7,135 bases of DNA. It comes from Melioribacteraceae bacterium. GTDB lineage: Bacteria > Bacteroidota > Ignavibacteria > Ignavibacteriales > Melioribacteraceae. Position 1 is the stretch's first letter, and every line of letters begins with the position of its first letter. The notes beneath the pieces were generated by a model. The model saw only the letters and a list, made by a program, of their open reading frames with translations, made no database searches and was not told the origin of the DNA. Of the stretch, positions 6,785 through 7,135 are shown one piece after another. The DNA lies in contig WFQV01000290.1 of NCBI GenBank assembly GCA_015486905.1, positions 1 to 7,135 of the forward strand. The letters run 5' to 3'. The position numbers and the translations under genes are program-made.

Positions 6785-6806
6785 GTCATTCGGCTTCGCC
6801 GTCATT
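6785..6806. repeat. Small hairpin flanked by GTCATT direct repeats
   Basis: CGGC-TTC-GCCG (6791-6801) folds into a 4-bp GC stem with a 3-base loop. It is bracketed by GTCATT at 6785-6790 and 6801-6806. The layout, a short direct repeat on each side of a tiny GC hairpin, resembles that of the 41-bp GTTTAG units. Confidence 0.65.
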
Positions 6807-6844
6807 CATTGTGGTAGAAAAGTTTGGAGTGGTGAAGCTATTTT

Positions 6845-6875
6845 CTGAACGCTGGTAACTGAACGCTGAACGCTG
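6845..6875. repeat. CTGAACGCTG repeated three times
   Basis: The decamer CTGAACGCTG occurs exactly at 6845-6854, 6859-6868 and 6866-6875, the last two sharing three bases. Both the first and the third are followed by a GTAAC or ATAAC string, suggesting a larger unit around CTG-AACGCTG-(G/A)TAAC. Confidence 0.85.
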
Positions 6876-6885
6876 ATAACTTACG

Positions 6886-6909
6886 ACTTAAGACTCGTCA
6901 CTTAAGACT
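6886..6909. repeat. ACTTAAGACT direct repeat, two copies 14 bases apart
   Basis: Exact copies lie at 6886-6895 and 6900-6909, and each contains the palindrome CTTAAG. A related TTAAGACTTGT string occurs further left near 6769, so the motif is dispersed as well as tandem. Confidence 0.8.
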
Positions 6910-6913
6910 TTTT

Positions 6914-6940
6914 ATCCGTGTCATCCGCGTCATCCGTGTT
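6914..6940. repeat. 9-bp tandem triplicate (ATCCGTGTC type)
   Basis: Three adjacent nonamers ATCCGTGTC, ATCCGCGTC and ATCCGTGTT occupy 27 bases with two substitutions between them. It lies four bases after the ACTTAAGACT pair. The same kind of run is common, to my recollection, between genes in Ignavibacteria and Bacteroidetes-like genomes, but this is unverified here. Confidence 0.85.
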
Positions 6941-6962
6941 CTATTGTCCAATCTGCATCCCA

Positions 6963-6972
6963 TTACTCGTCA
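6963..6972. repeat. TTACTCGTCA dispersed repeat (also at 6779-6788)
   Basis: The decamer is identical at 6779-6788 and 6963-6972. Its 8-base core ACTCGTCA occurs a third time at 6893-6900, joining the two ACTTAAGACT copies. The three sites tie the otherwise different modules of this intergenic region together. Confidence 0.7.
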
Positions 6973-6993
6973 ATAGTAATTCATCCAGTCTTC

Positions 6994-7034
6994 GTTTAGA
7001 GGTTTAGTTCGCCTACGGCGGTTTAGGGGTTTAG
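6994..7034. repeat. 41-bp hairpin-centred repeat unit, copy 2
   Basis: This has the same architecture as the unit at 6673-6713. The central hairpin is extended to CGCC-TAC-GGCG (4 bp), because the two bases that fail to pair in copy 1 are C and G here. Its last 12 bases are inside the four-helix-bundle gene, where on the minus strand they encode the final Leu-Asn-Pro and the TAA stop. Confidence 0.85.
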
Positions 7035-7135
7035 CTGGGACTTTCTAAGATTTGTTAATTTTCTTGAGATTTTTTCAATATCTGATCGAAATTTTTTCAA
7101 ATCTTCGTCTAAAATATAGCCAATCTCTTTTGATA
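7023..7135 (-). CDS. C-terminal fragment of a four-helix-bundle (S23/IVS-type) protein (cut by window end)
   Basis: On the minus strand an open frame enters at the window end and gives 36 residues before TAA at 7023-7025. It reads SKEIGYILDEDLKKFRSD, then IEKISRKLTNLRKSQLNP. This strongly resembles the last helix region of the small four-helix-bundle family first known from 23S rRNA intervening sequences: a K/A-x-E-x-GYI turn, an acidic helix, then an I-x-K-I/L-x-x-L helix. The other two minus frames stop after 8 and 19 codons. Family members are usually about 110-130 residues, so roughly the last third is visible. Some relatives (Avd) are accessory proteins of diversity-generating retroelements, but nothing else of such an element is seen. 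The function of stand-alone members is poorly known. The last three codons and the stop come from the adjoining 41-bp repeat. Confidence 0.75.
   Translation of the reverse strand, partial: SKEIGYILDEDLKKFRSDIEKISRKLTNLRKSQLNP

Larger units (their letters stand above)
6613..7022. other. Repeat-rich intergenic region without a gene
   Basis: About 410 bases lie between the U32 stop codon and the stop codon of the four-helix-bundle gene. All six frames are broken by frequent stops, and no open frame here has coding character. The first 60 bases (6613-6672) show nothing recognisable. From 6673 onward most of the sequence consists of short direct, tandem and hairpin-forming repeats, listed separately. 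No intrinsic terminator was found for either flanking gene: the GC-rich hairpins here have 3-4 bp stems and are not followed by T-runs. Confidence 0.8.

Noticed and set aside
6690..6801. GC hairpins at 6691-6699 and 6791-6801 as intrinsic terminators
   Set aside because: The stems are 3-4 bp and neither is followed by a T-run on either strand, so they would not be expected to stop transcription.
6673..7034. Possible CRISPR array
   Set aside because: There are only two similar 41-bp units, 280 bases apart, with other repeats between them. There is no regular spacer length and no cas gene.

Overview
The window is AT-rich bacterial chromosome. It holds a four-gene signalling operon on the minus strand, a divergent housekeeping-type gene on the plus strand, a repeat-filled intergenic region on the right, and two gene fragments cut by the window ends. 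Codon use, the style of the multi-PAS kinase and the intergenic short-repeat modules (tandem ATCCGTGTC-type and GTTTAG-type units) suggest the FCB group. Ignavibacteria/Melioribacter-like bacteria are my best guess. This is recognition from memory, not a database result, and the exact taxon is uncertain.

Layout. Positions 1-93 (+) are the last 30 codons of an unidentified protein, convergent with the operon. On the minus strand, read from right to left, come: a soluble GAF-like/PAS/PAS/PAS histidine kinase (3028-5283, possibly extending to 5367); an NtrC-type sigma54-activating response regulator (1631-3010); a single-domain STAS anti-sigma-factor antagonist (1280-1618); and a response regulator fused to a SpoIIE/RsbU-type PP2C phosphatase (142-1269). 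The three internal gaps are only 17, 12 and 10 bases. Each downstream start has a clear Shine-Dalgarno sequence, and two of these overlap the upstream stop codon, so this is almost certainly one transcription unit. Facing away from it is a U32-family protein (5386-6612, +) with the family signature and four cysteines, most like the TrhP/YegQ/YrrO tRNA-hydroxylation proteins.

The stretch 6613-7022 has no credible gene. It is a patchwork of short tandem and dispersed repeats: two 41-bp hairpin-centred units, an 8-bp series, a 9-bp triplicate, a CTGAACGCTG series and an ACTTAAGACT pair. The right end (7023-7135, -) is the C-terminus of a four-helix-bundle (S23/IVS-type) protein. Its last three codons and stop lie inside one of the 41-bp repeats.

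How the genes may work together (inference). The kinase could phosphorylate both response regulators. One would switch on sigma54-dependent promoters. The other would control dephosphorylation of the STAS protein, which in known partner-switching systems then sequesters an anti-sigma kinase. No such kinase, no sigma factor and no sigma54 promoter was found in the window, so the operon looks like the input half of a partner switch whose output half is elsewhere.
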